NCBI GenBank assembly: GCA_020850755.1
Contig: JADZEB010000018.1
Location: 124,001-188,000 of the forward strand
DNA: 64,000 nucleotides
Direction of reading: 5' to 3'
Source of the DNA: Alphaproteobacteria bacterium
GTDB lineage: Bacteria > Pseudomonadota > Alphaproteobacteria > Acetobacterales > Acetobacteraceae
Part shown: positions 7,954 through 15,556 of the stretch, piece after piece
How the letters are laid out: each line of letters begins with the position of its first letter
Numbering within the stretch: position 1 is the stretch's first letter
Translations under genes and position numbers: made by a program
The notes under the pieces: model-generated
What the model was told of the DNA's origin: nothing
The model's database searches: none
Seen by the model: only the letters and a program-made list of their open reading frames with translations

Positions 7954-8552
7954 TGGCCCCGCTGCTGGCATTCGGCCTGCCGCTTCTGGCCGAGGCGGTG
8001 AAGGCGGGGCTGCGCCTGATCGACCGTCCCGCCGCCAGTGCCGCCGCCGATGCGATCGACGCCGTGACGCGCGAGATCCGCGCCGGCGAGGTGCCGCCCG
8101 AGCAGCTCGCGGAAGCCAACCGCCATGCCGAGGCGATGGCGCGCATGGCGGCCGAGGAAGCCGGCGTCGCCCTGACCCAGGTCAACGAGACGATCCGCAC
8201 CGAGGCCAACGCGCCCGATCCATTCGTGCGCCGCTGGCGGCCCTTCTTCGGCTATGTCGTCGCCTGCTCCTGGGGCGTGCAGATGGGTGCCGCCGCGGTG
8301 GTGATCGTCATCGCCCCGGAACAGGCCGGGAGCATCCTCTCCGGCCTCGGCGCGCTGTCCGCCATGTGGGGCGTGGCGCTTGGCGTGCTGGGCGTGGCGG
8401 TGGTCAAGCGCAGCCAGGACAAGGCGGTGGAGGCGGGCTTCGCCCCGGCGCCCACCTTGCTCGACGCGCTGTTCGGCCGCCGGCCCGCGACGCCGGCCCC
8501 GCCACCCGCGACCCCCGCCGCGCGCATGCCAGCCCCGCCCGCGAAACGCTGA
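7953..8552 (+). CDS. 3TM holin of the gene-transfer-agent type
   Basis: A 199-residue protein. The N-terminal half is helical, with EIRAGEVPPEQLAEANRHAE. The RRWRPFFGYVVACSWGVQMG segment, then two more hydrophobic stretches (AAAVVIVIAPEQA, LSAMWGVALGVLGVAV), match the three-transmembrane holin family associated with gene-transfer-agent release in alphaproteobacteria. It ends in a Pro/Ala-rich tail. It would permeabilise the inner membrane so that the SleB-type hydrolase upstream reaches the wall. It is the last gene of the phage block; the next gene starts a non-phage region. Confidence 0.85.
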   Translation: MAPLLAFGLPLLAEAVKAGLRLIDRPAASAAADAIDAVTREIRAGEVPPEQLAEANRHAEAMARMAAEEAGVALTQVNETIRTEANAPDPFVRRWRPFFGYVVACSWGVQMGAAAVVIVIAPEQAGSILSGLGALSAMWGVALGVLGVAVVKRSQDKAVEAGFAPAPTLLDALFGRRPATPAPPPATPAARMPAPPAKR

Positions 8553-8589
8553 CGCGCGGGGCGCGGGGCAGGCTATAACCCGCCCCGCC

Positions 8590-8964
8590 ATGAGCGACGC
8601 GGAGCATCCCGAAGCGACCGTCTATCACCTCTGCCGCGCGCCCGAATGGGCCGCGGCCGAGCGGACGGGGATTTTCCACGGCAGCCCGGCCGCCCGCGCC
8701 GACGGCTACCTCCATTTCTCCACCGCCGCGCAAGTGCGCGAGAGCGCAGCCCGGCACCGCGCCGGCATTGCCGACCTGGTGCTCGTCGCCGCCGAGTCGG
8801 CCGCCCTCGGCCCCGCCTTGCGCTGGGAACCCGCCTCGGGCGGGCGCCGGCCGGGCCTTTTCCCCCATCTTTACGGGCCCTTGCCGCTTGCTTCCGTGCG
8901 CGGCGTCTTTCCCCTTGCGCTCGGCCCGGACGGCCGGCATGTCTTTCCAAGCCACATCCCCTGA
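8590..8964 (+). CDS. DUF952 family protein
   Basis: A 124-residue cytoplasmic protein with VYHLCRAPEWAAAERTG near the start, a DGYLHFSTAAQV motif at about residue 45, and FPHLYGPLPL towards the end. These are the landmarks of DUF952 (sometimes annotated as glutathione S-transferase-like), a small alpha/beta family of unknown role. The length is normal for the family. It lies 24 bases upstream of pyrD in the same direction, an arrangement I have seen repeatedly in alphaproteobacteria, so co-transcription is likely. No function can be assigned. Confidence 0.85.
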   Translation: MSDAEHPEATVYHLCRAPEWAAAERTGIFHGSPAARADGYLHFSTAAQVRESAARHRAGIADLVLVAAESAALGPALRWEPASGGRRPGLFPHLYGPLPLASVRGVFPLALGPDGRHVFPSHIP

Positions 8965-8988
8965 GCCCGGCGGAGTCGCGCCCGCGCC

Positions 8989-10083
8989 ATGACCCCCAAG
9001 CTCGCTTCCGCGCTGATGCCGCTCGCCCGCCTGCTCGACCCCGAGCGGGCGCACGACCTCGCCCTGTGGGCACTCGGCCGCGGCCTTGTCGGCCATGACG
9101 CGGCGCCGGACGATCCGGTGCTGGCGACGCGGTTCCTCGGCCTGTCGCTCGCCAATCCGCTCGGCCTTGCCGCGGGCTTCGACAAGAACGCGGTGGCGAT
9201 CCGCGGCTCGCTCGCGCTCGGCTTCGGCTTCGTCGAGATCGGCACGGTCACGCCGCGCGCCCAGGACGGCAATCCGCGCCCGCGCCTGTTCCGCCTGGCC
9301 GAGGATGGCGCGGCGATCAACCGCAACGGCTTCGCCAACGAGGGCTGGCTCGCGGTGGCCGAGCGCCTGCGCACCTATCGCGAGGAGCAGGCCAGGAACC
9401 GCGCCGGGCGCGGCGTGGTCGGGGTCAATCTCGGCATCAACAAGGACTGCACCGCGCCCGAGGCCGACTATGCCATGCTGCTGCGCGCCGCCGCGCCCTT
9501 GGCCGACTATCTCGTGCTCAACGTCTCCTCGCCCAACACGCCGGGCCTGCGCGACCTCCAGGCCGGCGACCGGCTCTCCCGCCTGCTCGACAATGCCCAG
9601 TCCGCGCTCGCCGCGACCGAGCGGCGCCCGCCGCTCCTGGTCAAGATCGCCCCCGACCTCGACGAGGCGGCGCTCTCCGCGCTGGTCGATGTCGCGCTTC
9701 TCAAGAAGGTGGACGGGCTGATCGTCTCCAACACCACCATCACCCGCCCCGACAGCCTGCGCGGCCCCGCGCGCGCCGAAGCGGGCGGGCTGTCCGGCGC
9801 GCCCCTGTTCGCGCTCTCCACCGAGACGCTGCGCCGCGTCCATCGCCTCTCGGGCGGGCGGCTGCCGCTGATCGGTGTCGGCGGCGTGGCCTCGGGCGCG
9901 GACGCCTATGCCAAGATCCTGGCCGGCGCCTCGGTGGTGCAGCTCTACACCGCGCTCGCCTTCCACGGGCCGGCGCTGGTCGGGCGCATCAAGCGCGAGC
10001 TCGCCGCGTGCCTGCGCGCCGACGGCTTCGCCTCGGTGGCGGAAGCCGTGGGCGCCGAGGCGCGTTTGCGCCGCGCCGCCTGA
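8989..10083 (+). CDS. pyrD: Dihydroorotate dehydrogenase (quinone), class 2
   Basis: A 364-residue membrane-associated flavoenzyme that oxidises dihydroorotate to orotate, passing electrons to ubiquinone; fourth step of pyrimidine synthesis. Landmarks are the N-terminal helical membrane-binding region (first 40 residues), NPLGLAAGFDKNAVAIRG, GVNLGINKDC, VLNVSSPNTPGLRDLQ carrying the class 2 catalytic serine, LLVKIAPDLDE, ISNTT-like VSNTTITRP, and the FMN-phosphate site LIGVGGVASGADAYAKI. The length is typical for class 2. It follows the DUF952 gene closely and precedes a HAD phosphatase by 48 bases. Confidence 0.96.
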   Translation: MTPKLASALMPLARLLDPERAHDLALWALGRGLVGHDAAPDDPVLATRFLGLSLANPLGLAAGFDKNAVAIRGSLALGFGFVEIGTVTPRAQDGNPRPRLFRLAEDGAAINRNGFANEGWLAVAERLRTYREEQARNRAGRGVVGVNLGINKDCTAPEADYAMLLRAAAPLADYLVLNVSSPNTPGLRDLQAGDRLSRLLDNAQSALAATERRPPLLVKIAPDLDEAALSALVDVALLKKVDGLIVSNTTITRPDSLRGPARAEAGGLSGAPLFALSTETLRRVHRLSGGRLPLIGVGGVASGADAYAKILAGASVVQLYTALAFHGPALVGRIKRELAACLRADGFASVAEAVGAEARLRRAA

Positions 10084-10131
10084 GCGCGCGCCAGCCCTCC
10101 CCCTGCCGCTCCCGCCCCCGCCGATCGCGCC

Positions 10132-11055
10132 ATGACCGCGCCCGCTTCCGTGCCGCCCGCTTCCGTGCCGCCCTCTGGCGTTCCGGTGACCGGGCGTTTC
10201 CGCGACATCGCCGCGCGCTACGACGCCTTCATCCTCGATCTCTGGGGCGTCATCCATGACGGGGTGAAGCCCTTTCCCGCCGCCGTGGACTGCCTCGCCG
10301 CGCTGCACGCCGCCGGCAAGCCTTCCGTGTTCCTGTCCAACGCGCCGCGCCGGGCCGAGGCCGCCGCCCAGGCGATGGACCGCATGGGCATCCCGCGCGC
10401 GCATTATCGCGGCCTGATCACCTCGGGCGAGGCGGTGCATCGCGCGCTTTCGGAACGGCGCGACCCGTGGTTCGCGCGGCTCGGCCGGCGCATGTTCCAT
10501 CTCGGCCCGCAGCGCGACCGCAACGTGTTCGAGACCATCCCCGGCCTGATCGAGGCGCCAACGCCGGGGCAGGCCGATTTCGTGCTCAACACCGGCCCCG
10601 ACGACAGCCGGCCGGGGAAAAGCGTTTCCGAATTCGAGCCCGTCCTGCAGGAATGCATCGCCGCGCGCCTGCCGATGGTCTGCGCCAATCCCGACCTCGT
10701 CATCGCCCGCGACGGGCACCTGATCATCTGCGCCGGGGCGATCGCCGCGCGCTATCGCGAACTGGGCGGCGAGGTGGTGATGCGCGGCAAGCCCGACCCG
10801 GCCATCTACCAGGATTGCTTCGCCGCGCTGGGTGTCGCCGACAAGCGGCGCGTGTTGGCGGTGGGCGACAGCCTGCGCACCGACCTTGCCGGCGCGCGCG
10901 CGGTCGGGATCGATGCGGTCTGGGTGCTGGACGGCATCCATGCGCGCGAACTGGGCCTGGCCGAGGGCAGGCTGCCCGAGCCCGAGGCGGTGGCGCGCCT
11001 TGCCGCGCCCTTCGGTGTCGCGCCGATCGCGGCGATGCCCGCTTTCACCTGGTAG
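10132..11055 (+). CDS. Class IIA HAD-family hydrolase
   Basis: A 307-residue protein with the complete HAD motif set: nucleophile Asp in FILDLWGVIHDG (about residue 38), VFLSNAPRRAEA (motif II Ser), the lysine region VMRGKPDPAIYQ, and motif IV AVGDSLRTDLAGARAVGIDA. The order and the cap inserted between motifs II and III fit the class IIA group (NagD-like, TIGR01459 type), which includes sugar-phosphate and nucleotide phosphatases. The substrate is unknown. It begins with a short repeat of PASVPPASVPPSG. It lies downstream of pyrD and ends 7 bases before the convergent aquaporin gene. Confidence 0.9.
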   Translation: MTAPASVPPASVPPSGVPVTGRFRDIAARYDAFILDLWGVIHDGVKPFPAAVDCLAALHAAGKPSVFLSNAPRRAEAAAQAMDRMGIPRAHYRGLITSGEAVHRALSERRDPWFARLGRRMFHLGPQRDRNVFETIPGLIEAPTPGQADFVLNTGPDDSRPGKSVSEFEPVLQECIAARLPMVCANPDLVIARDGHLIICAGAIAARYRELGGEVVMRGKPDPAIYQDCFAALGVADKRRVLAVGDSLRTDLAGARAVGIDAVWVLDGIHARELGLAEGRLPEPEAVARLAAPFGVAPIAAMPAFTW

Positions 11056-11062
11056 CGCGCGG

Positions 11063-11752
11063 CTACGCCTCCTCTGCCTCCGCGCGGAGCCAGCGCCAGA
11101 ACAGGCTCGCCGCCGCCGCGCCCGCAAGCTGTGCCGCGACGAAGGCCGGAGCGTCGGCGGGGCGGATGCCCGCGAAACTGTCGGTCAGGGCGCGCGCGAT
11201 GGTCACCGCCGGGTTGGCGAAGCTGGTCGAGGCGGTGAACCAGTAGGCGCCGAGGATGTAGCCCGCAACCGCCGGCGCCGCCGTGCCCGCCCCGCGCGCG
11301 GCCGTTGCCAGCACGACCAGCACCAGCCCGACCGTCGCCACCGCTTCGGCGAACCAGAGCGGTGCGCCGAGCCTTGCCTTGACGCCCCATTGCAGCACCG
11401 GCGCGCCGAACATGGCATGCGCCGCCCAGACGCCGAGCACCGCGCCCGCGACCTGTGCGGCGAGATAGGGCGCGAGCGTGCGTGCCGGCGCGCGCCCGGA
11501 GGCCGCCAGCGCCAGCGTCACCGCCGGATTGAGATGCGCGCCGGAAACGCGGCCGAAGGCCAGGATCAGCGCCAGGAGCGCGCCGGCGGTGGCGATGGAA
11601 TTGGCCAGGAGTGCCAGCCCATCGGCGCCCGGCGCGCCGGCGAACAGCCGCTCGGCCATGATGCCCGAGCCCACCACGGCGGCGAGCAGGAAGGCGGTGC
11701 CCGCGGCCTCGGCCGCGACGCGGCGCGGCAGCGCGATCGCGGGCGCGCTCAT
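11063..11752 (-). CDS. aqpS: MIP-family channel, arsenic-linked aquaporin AqpS type
   Basis: A 229-residue membrane protein with six hydrophobic segments and both aquaporin signature loops, SGAHLNPAVTLA in the first half and TSFANPAVTIA in the second. I chose the ATG at 11752 because it overlaps the stop of arsC in an ATGA junction, implying translational coupling. AqpS of Sinorhizobium meliloti, encoded in an ars operon, lets trivalent arsenite leave the cell after ArsC reduces arsenate. The direct overlap with arsC here argues for the same job rather than water or glycerol transport. No arsR repressor, arsB or acr3 pump is visible nearby. Confidence 0.88.
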   Translation of the reverse strand: MSAPAIALPRRVAAEAAGTAFLLAAVVGSGIMAERLFAGAPGADGLALLANSIATAGALLALILAFGRVSGAHLNPAVTLALAASGRAPARTLAPYLAAQVAGAVLGVWAAHAMFGAPVLQWGVKARLGAPLWFAEAVATVGLVLVVLATAARGAGTAAPAVAGYILGAYWFTASTSFANPAVTIARALTDSFAGIRPADAPAFVAAQLAGAAAASLFWRWLRAEAEEA

Positions 11753-12285
11753 GCCGCCTGGCTCGTCTCGTCCGCCGCCGCCTCGGCGCCGATGCGCCGC
11801 GCCGCCGCCTGCAGCGCCGCCGGATCGCGCCAGATCGCATCCGCCAGCCCGAGCAGCGGGCCGATGCGCAGCAATAGCCGCGCCGCCGCGCGCTCGAAGG
11901 CCGCTGCCACTTGTGCCGCATCGCCCGTCGCCGCCGCCGGATCGGGGATGCCCCAATGCGCGGTTGCCGGCGCGCCGGGCCAGACCGGGCAGGTCTCGCC
12001 CGCCGCCGCGTCGCACACGGTCACGACCAGGTCCATGCGCGGGGCATCGGGTGTGGCGAATGCCTCCCAGCCCTTGCTGGCGAGCCCGTCGGTGGCGATG
12101 CCGCGCGCGGCCAGATGCGCCAGCGCCGCCGGGTTGGGCACCCCACGCGGATGGCTGCCGGCCGAGAAGCCGCGCACCCGGCCCATGCCGTGATGGGTGA
12201 TCAGCGCCTCGGCCAGGATGCTGCGCGCCGAATTGGCCGTGCACAGCACGAGCACTTGGAAGGGACGTCGCGGTGTTTCCGGCAT
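11749..12285 (-). CDS. arsC: Arsenate reductase, low-molecular-weight phosphatase type
   Basis: About 178 residues, starting MPETPRRPFQ. The P-loop LVLCTANSARSILAEAL contains the catalytic Cys and Arg (C-x5-R; the common form has G in place of A). GFSAGSHPRGVPNP and LVVTVCDAAAGETCPVWPG follow, with further Cys for the disulfide relay, then HWGIPDPA with the general-acid Asp. It reduces arsenate to arsenite, which the coupled AqpS channel can pass out. The start is ambiguous: an 18-base tandem duplication (CATGGTGTCGGGTCCGGT on the plus strand, 12283-12318) provides two in-frame ATGs, at 12285 and 12303. The C-terminal extension after the phosphatase fold (about 45 residues) is longer than usual. 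Confidence 0.88.
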   Translation of the reverse strand: MPETPRRPFQVLVLCTANSARSILAEALITHHGMGRVRGFSAGSHPRGVPNPAALAHLAARGIATDGLASKGWEAFATPDAPRMDLVVTVCDAAAGETCPVWPGAPATAHWGIPDPAAATGDAAQVAAAFERAAARLLLRIGPLLGLADAIWRDPAALQAAARRIGAEAAADETSQAA

Positions 12286-12303
12286 GGTGTCGGGTCCGGT
12301 CAT

Positions 12304-12844
12304 GGTGTCGGGTCCGCTGGACGGTTGCTTCTGCCTAGCGCCTTGATCGGGGCAGGCGGGGCGGCGGTCAAGTGACAGGTCGGTGACGCGATCCGATGCC
12401 ACCGGGACCGCGCGTGCGGCACGGGTTGCCGCCGTGCGCGAGGCAGGCCGGATCGGCGCGCCCTTGCTGCCCCGCGACTGCCACCGCGACAGCCGCCCTG
12501 CGATGCCGGCCGGCGACCCCTGCGCGGATCGCTTCCGGCCGCGCGGTAGCGCCGTGCGCGACACGGGCCGGCTCGACGCGCCTTTGCTGCCTCTCGCGTG
12601 CCGCGGGCGATGCCCAGTCTAGTCTGGCGCTGCCTGCCCCGCTCCACGACAGCCGCCCTGCGATGCCGGCCGGCGACCCCTGCGCGGATCGCTTCCGGCC
12701 GCACGGTAGCGCCGTGCGCGTCCCGCCCTGCGGCCCGGTGCCGCAAGGCGCCTGCGCGCGCCGTGCTGCGCGGCGGGCAACCCACCCCTGCGCGCATCGG
12801 TTCTGGCCCGGCGCGGGCGGCGGGTCTAGGCTCGCCCTCCTGCC
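12304..12844. repeat. Non-coding stretch with imperfect 160-bp direct repeat
   Basis: No convincing gene lies between arsC and the MFS gene. A 74-base segment at 12487-12560 recurs at 12647-12720 with one mismatch (CGACAGCCGCCCTGCGATGC... to ...GCCGTGCGCG). The flanks also resemble each other: GCCGTGCGCGAGGCAGGCCGG near 12430 compared with GCCGTGCGCGACACGGGCCGG near 12550. Together these indicate an approximately 160-base unit present in two imperfect copies. Open frames here are by-products of GC richness. The region must also hold the promoters for the diverging arsC and MFS genes, but no clear -35/-10 elements stand out. Confidence 0.75.
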
Positions 12845-14116
12845 ATGCCCGACGCCTCCTCCCAGCCCCGCCCGAGCGTGCCTGCCGCCGCCCCTGCTGC
12901 CACGCACGGCACGAGCGCGCCTGCGCCCGCCCCGCTGCGGCCGCGCCCGGCGCTGCTGCTGCTGGTGCTGATGACCGGCATCGGACCGTTCTCGCTCAAC
13001 ATCTTCCTGCCTTCGCTGCCGGGCCTGGTCGGCTATTTCCGCACCGACCCCGCCACGGTGCAGCTCACCCTCTCGCTCTATCTGTTCGGGGTCGCCCTGG
13101 GCCAGCTCATCTACGGCCCCTTGTCCGACCGCTACGGGCGGCGGCCGCTCGTGCTGGCGGGCTTCGCCCTGTTCTCGGTCACCTCGAGCCTGTGCCTGGT
13201 CGCGCCGACGATCGAGGTGCTGATCGTGGTGCGCGTGTTCCAGGCGATCGGCTCCTGCGCCGGGATGGTGCTGGCGCGCGCCATGATCCGCGACTGCTGG
13301 GAGCGCGAGCAATCGGCAGCGATGATCGGCACGGTGCAGATGGCCATGACCATCGCGCCGATGCTGGCGCCCGTGGTGGGCGGCTATCTCGACCTCTGGG
13401 TGGGCTGGCGCGGCGGCTTCGTCGTCATCGCGGCGGCGGGGGTGGCGCTGATGCTGTGGCTGTGGTGGCGCCTGCCCGAGACGCTGGCCGCGCCGCAGCC
13501 CCTGCCGGGGCTTGCCGGCTATATCGGGCTGCATCTGCAGCTGTTCCGCATGCCGGCCTTCACCGGCTTCACCATGATCGTGGGCTTCACCGCCGGGGTG
13601 TTCTTCGCCTTCCTCTCGGGCGGGCCCTATTTCGTCGTGCAGGGGCTGGGCTACGCGCCCACCGTCTATGGCTATGCCTTCGCCAGCGTCTCGGTCTTCT
13701 ACATGCTGGGCAATGGCGCGGCGGCGCGCTTCTCGGTGCGGTGGGGCGTGATGCGCATGCTGGGGGTGGGCCTGTCCACCACCATGGCCGGCTGTGTCCT
13801 GATCCTGGCGCTGACGCAGCTCAATCCGCCGGCGATCTACAATCTGTTCGCGCCGATGACGTTGATCGCCATCGGCAACGGCATGGCCCAGCCCAACGCG
13901 ATCGCCGGCGGCGTGTCCTTGCGCCCGCAGATCGCGGGCACCGCCTCGGGCCTGATGGGCTTCTGCCAGATGGGTGCCGGCGCCTTGGCGAGCTTCATCG
14001 TCGGCGCGCTGGAGACGGGCAATGGCCGCGGCACGGGCGTGGTGATCTTCGCCTGCTCGATGGGCACGATGCTGTCGCTGCAATGGGTGCGCTGGTTGCA
14101 GCGCCGCCACAGCTAG
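12845..14116 (+). CDS. MFS drug/metabolite exporter, Bcr/CflA family
   Basis: A 423-residue protein with twelve hydrophobic segments. After a Pro/Ala-rich 35-residue N-terminus it has MTGIGPFSLNIFLPSLPG in the first helix, then LYLFGVALGQLIYGPLSDRY followed by GRRP, the MFS motif A with the Bcr/CflA-style GPLSDR sequence. The second half contains FASVSVFYMLG and GNGMAQPNAIAGG. The family consists of proton-coupled exporters of drugs such as bicyclomycin or chloramphenicol, or of amino acids and sulfonamides; the substrate cannot be told. Its TAG stop is the left CTAG of repeat copy B. It has no obvious partner gene. Confidence 0.9.
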   Translation: MPDASSQPRPSVPAAAPAATHGTSAPAPAPLRPRPALLLLVLMTGIGPFSLNIFLPSLPGLVGYFRTDPATVQLTLSLYLFGVALGQLIYGPLSDRYGRRPLVLAGFALFSVTSSLCLVAPTIEVLIVVRVFQAIGSCAGMVLARAMIRDCWEREQSAAMIGTVQMAMTIAPMLAPVVGGYLDLWVGWRGGFVVIAAAGVALMLWLWWRLPETLAAPQPLPGLAGYIGLHLQLFRMPAFTGFTMIVGFTAGVFFAFLSGGPYFVVQGLGYAPTVYGYAFASVSVFYMLGNGAAARFSVRWGVMRMLGVGLSTTMAGCVLILALTQLNPPAIYNLFAPMTLIAIGNGMAQPNAIAGGVSLRPQIAGTASGLMGFCQMGAGALASFIVGALETGNGRGTGVVIFACSMGTMLSLQWVRWLQRRHS

Positions 14117-14262
14117 AGCGGCGACCGATCCGGTGCAACCGCGCTGTGGTTCCGCCGGATCGGGCCAGGCTGCCCGCACATCGTCGCTTTCCGCACATCG
14201 TCGGTTTCCAGGGCATGCGTTCCGTTCGGCTGATCCAGCGCGAAAGGAACGTGCCCTGGCGG
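14113..14262. repeat. CTAG-ended palindromic element, copy B (degenerate, longer)
   Basis: It begins CTAG within the MFS stop, then GAGCGGCGACCGATCCGGTG. An imperfect hairpin 1 (CCGATCCGG.. paired with ..CCGGATCGG) is followed by GTTCCGTTCGGCTGATCCAG near 14220 and ends GGAACGTGCCCTGG, where the terminal CTAG has decayed to CTGG. It is about 18 bases longer than the other copies because a segment of about 17 bases (CGCACATCGTCG.TTTC) is duplicated in tandem at 14175-14208. It lies between convergent genes (MFS and algH). Confidence 0.85.
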
Positions 14263-14322
14263 TGCCGCGCCCGCGCTTCCGCGCCCACGCTTCCACGCCC
14301 ACGCTTCCGCGTCCGGTGCGCC

Positions 14323-15201
14323 TCAGGCGTGGCCGGCGGCACCCGACAGCAGGGCCGGATCGACGCCGATCTTGGCCAGGGCGCGCTGCCACTTGGTTTC
14401 GAGCCCGCCATCGAACAACAGCGCCGCATCGGCCGGCGCCGACAGCCAGGCATTCTCCTGGATTTCGCGGTCGAGCTGGCCCGGCCCCCAGCCGGCATAG
14501 CCGAGGGCGAGGATGCCACGCTCCGGGCCGCGGCCCTGGGCGATCTCCTTCAGGATCTCGACGCTGGCGGTGAGCGCCACCGCGCGCGAGACGCGCAGGG
14601 AGCTCTCCTGCACCCAGTCGGCGCTATGCAGGACGAAGCCGCGCCCGGCTTCCACCGGCCCGCCGCGATGCATGCGGATCGACCGGCCGGGCGGCACCGG
14701 CTCGATGTTGAGCTGGCGCAGAAGCTCCTCGAAGGAGAGCCCCTCGAGCGCCCTGTTGACGATGATGCCAAGCGCGCCTTCCTCGGAATGCAGGCAGATA
14801 TAGACCAGCGAGCGCGCGAAACGCGGATCGCCCATGCTTGGCATGGCGATCAGGAACTGGCCGGCGAGGTGGCCGGTCTTGGCCGCATCCTCCTCGGCGG
14901 TGGGGCCGTCGGCGCCGCCGACGCGTTCGCGCGCGGCGGCAGGGCGGTGCATGCGCCCGTCGAGAAGCGGGCCGTGGGTGCCAAGCGGCTCGCCGCCATG
15001 GTCGGTGCCGGAGCCGCTGGACTCCGCGCCAGCGCCGGCCCGCCTCGGCGCGGCTGCGGCCGGCTGCGCTGCGGTCTGCTGCTTGCGCGACGCCTCTGCG
15101 GCCTTGCCGCCGGTCGTGCCCTTGCGCCGTGCGCGCGGCTTCGGGGCCTCCGTCTCGGGGCTTTCGTCTGCCGGCTTCTTGCTCTCGTAGCGCTTCACCA
15201 T
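14323..15201 (-). CDS. YqgE/AlgH family protein with long disordered N-terminus
   Basis: 292 residues; the family is usually about 185-190. The conserved domain begins near residue 110 with LAGQFLIAMPSMGDPRFARS and continues with VYICLHSEEGALGIIVNRAL, a GGPVEAGRGFVLH motif, and GYAGWGPGQLDREI near the end. The first 110 residues are low complexity (Lys/Arg early, then Ala/Gly/Glu), likely disordered. The ATG has AGGGAA upstream and no alternative start precedes the domain, so the extension appears real. The molecular role of YqgE/AlgH is not settled; it is a predicted regulator of unknown mechanism. The gene diverges from the DsbD-type gene. Confidence 0.9.
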   Translation of the reverse strand: MVKRYESKKPADESPETEAPKPRARRKGTTGGKAAEASRKQQTAAQPAAAAPRRAGAGAESSGSGTDHGGEPLGTHGPLLDGRMHRPAAARERVGGADGPTAEEDAAKTGHLAGQFLIAMPSMGDPRFARSLVYICLHSEEGALGIIVNRALEGLSFEELLRQLNIEPVPPGRSIRMHRGGPVEAGRGFVLHSADWVQESSLRVSRAVALTASVEILKEIAQGRGPERGILALGYAGWGPGQLDREIQENAWLSAPADAALLFDGGLETKWQRALAKIGVDPALLSGAAGHA

Positions 15202-15556
15202 CGTGGCTTCCCTGACCTGTCTCCTCGCGCTCCGCGCCAGGTTGCGGGCTGGGCCTCGCCCTCAACAATGTGGGTCCTTGGCTGCGGCCGGCAAGGACCG
15301 GCACGAGGGCCGGCGGCCGTGGGCGGGCAGCGCGCGCCGGGGCAGGCGGTAAAAGGGGCGTGAAACGACTCGCCCAGCGTTGACGTGGCCCCATCTTCGC
15401 ACGAGGAATGGGCGCTGTTGCGAAAAAGCTGCGTTTCGGCGCCAAACGAGCACGACGGTCCGGCTTGGCTATGGCGACGGCGCGATGCCCGGGGGCAGAA
15501 TGGCTTTGACCGAGGCCAGGATGGCTGCCGCAGATGACCATGAGGGGATGGAGGTG
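15202..15556. other. Divergent intergenic region, no gene recognised
   Basis: 355 bases between the start of algH and the start of the DsbD-type gene. It holds an AT-richer patch around 15410-15440 (GTTGCGAAAAAGCTGCGTTT) that is a likely place for promoters, but I cannot assign -35/-10 boxes. A frame continuous with the DsbD-type gene is open from 15380; its translation lacks any leader-like character, so I treat it as non-coding. Confidence 0.5.

Larger units (their letters stand above)
1..8552 (+). mobile_element. Right-hand part of a T7-like prophage or phage remnant
   Basis: Ten plus-strand genes run almost without gaps in the order nozzle, internal virion-like protein, tail spike, two small proteins, large terminase, membrane coiled-coil protein, cell-wall hydrolase, a 34-residue peptide and holin. 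Placing the terminase after the tail fibre is the order of T7-like podoviruses (gp12, gp14, gp17, gp18, gp19). The holin is of the 3TM family better known from gene transfer agents, so the module is mosaic. The left part lies outside the window, and no integrase, repressor or attachment site is visible here. The right boundary is set by the switch to housekeeping genes (DUF952, pyrD) and is approximate. Whether it is a complete prophage cannot be decided from this window. Confidence 0.8.

Noticed and set aside
12598-15363. A 921-codon plus-strand frame through the MFS gene and antisense to algH
   Set aside because: Both real genes lie in other frames with intact domains; this one has none.
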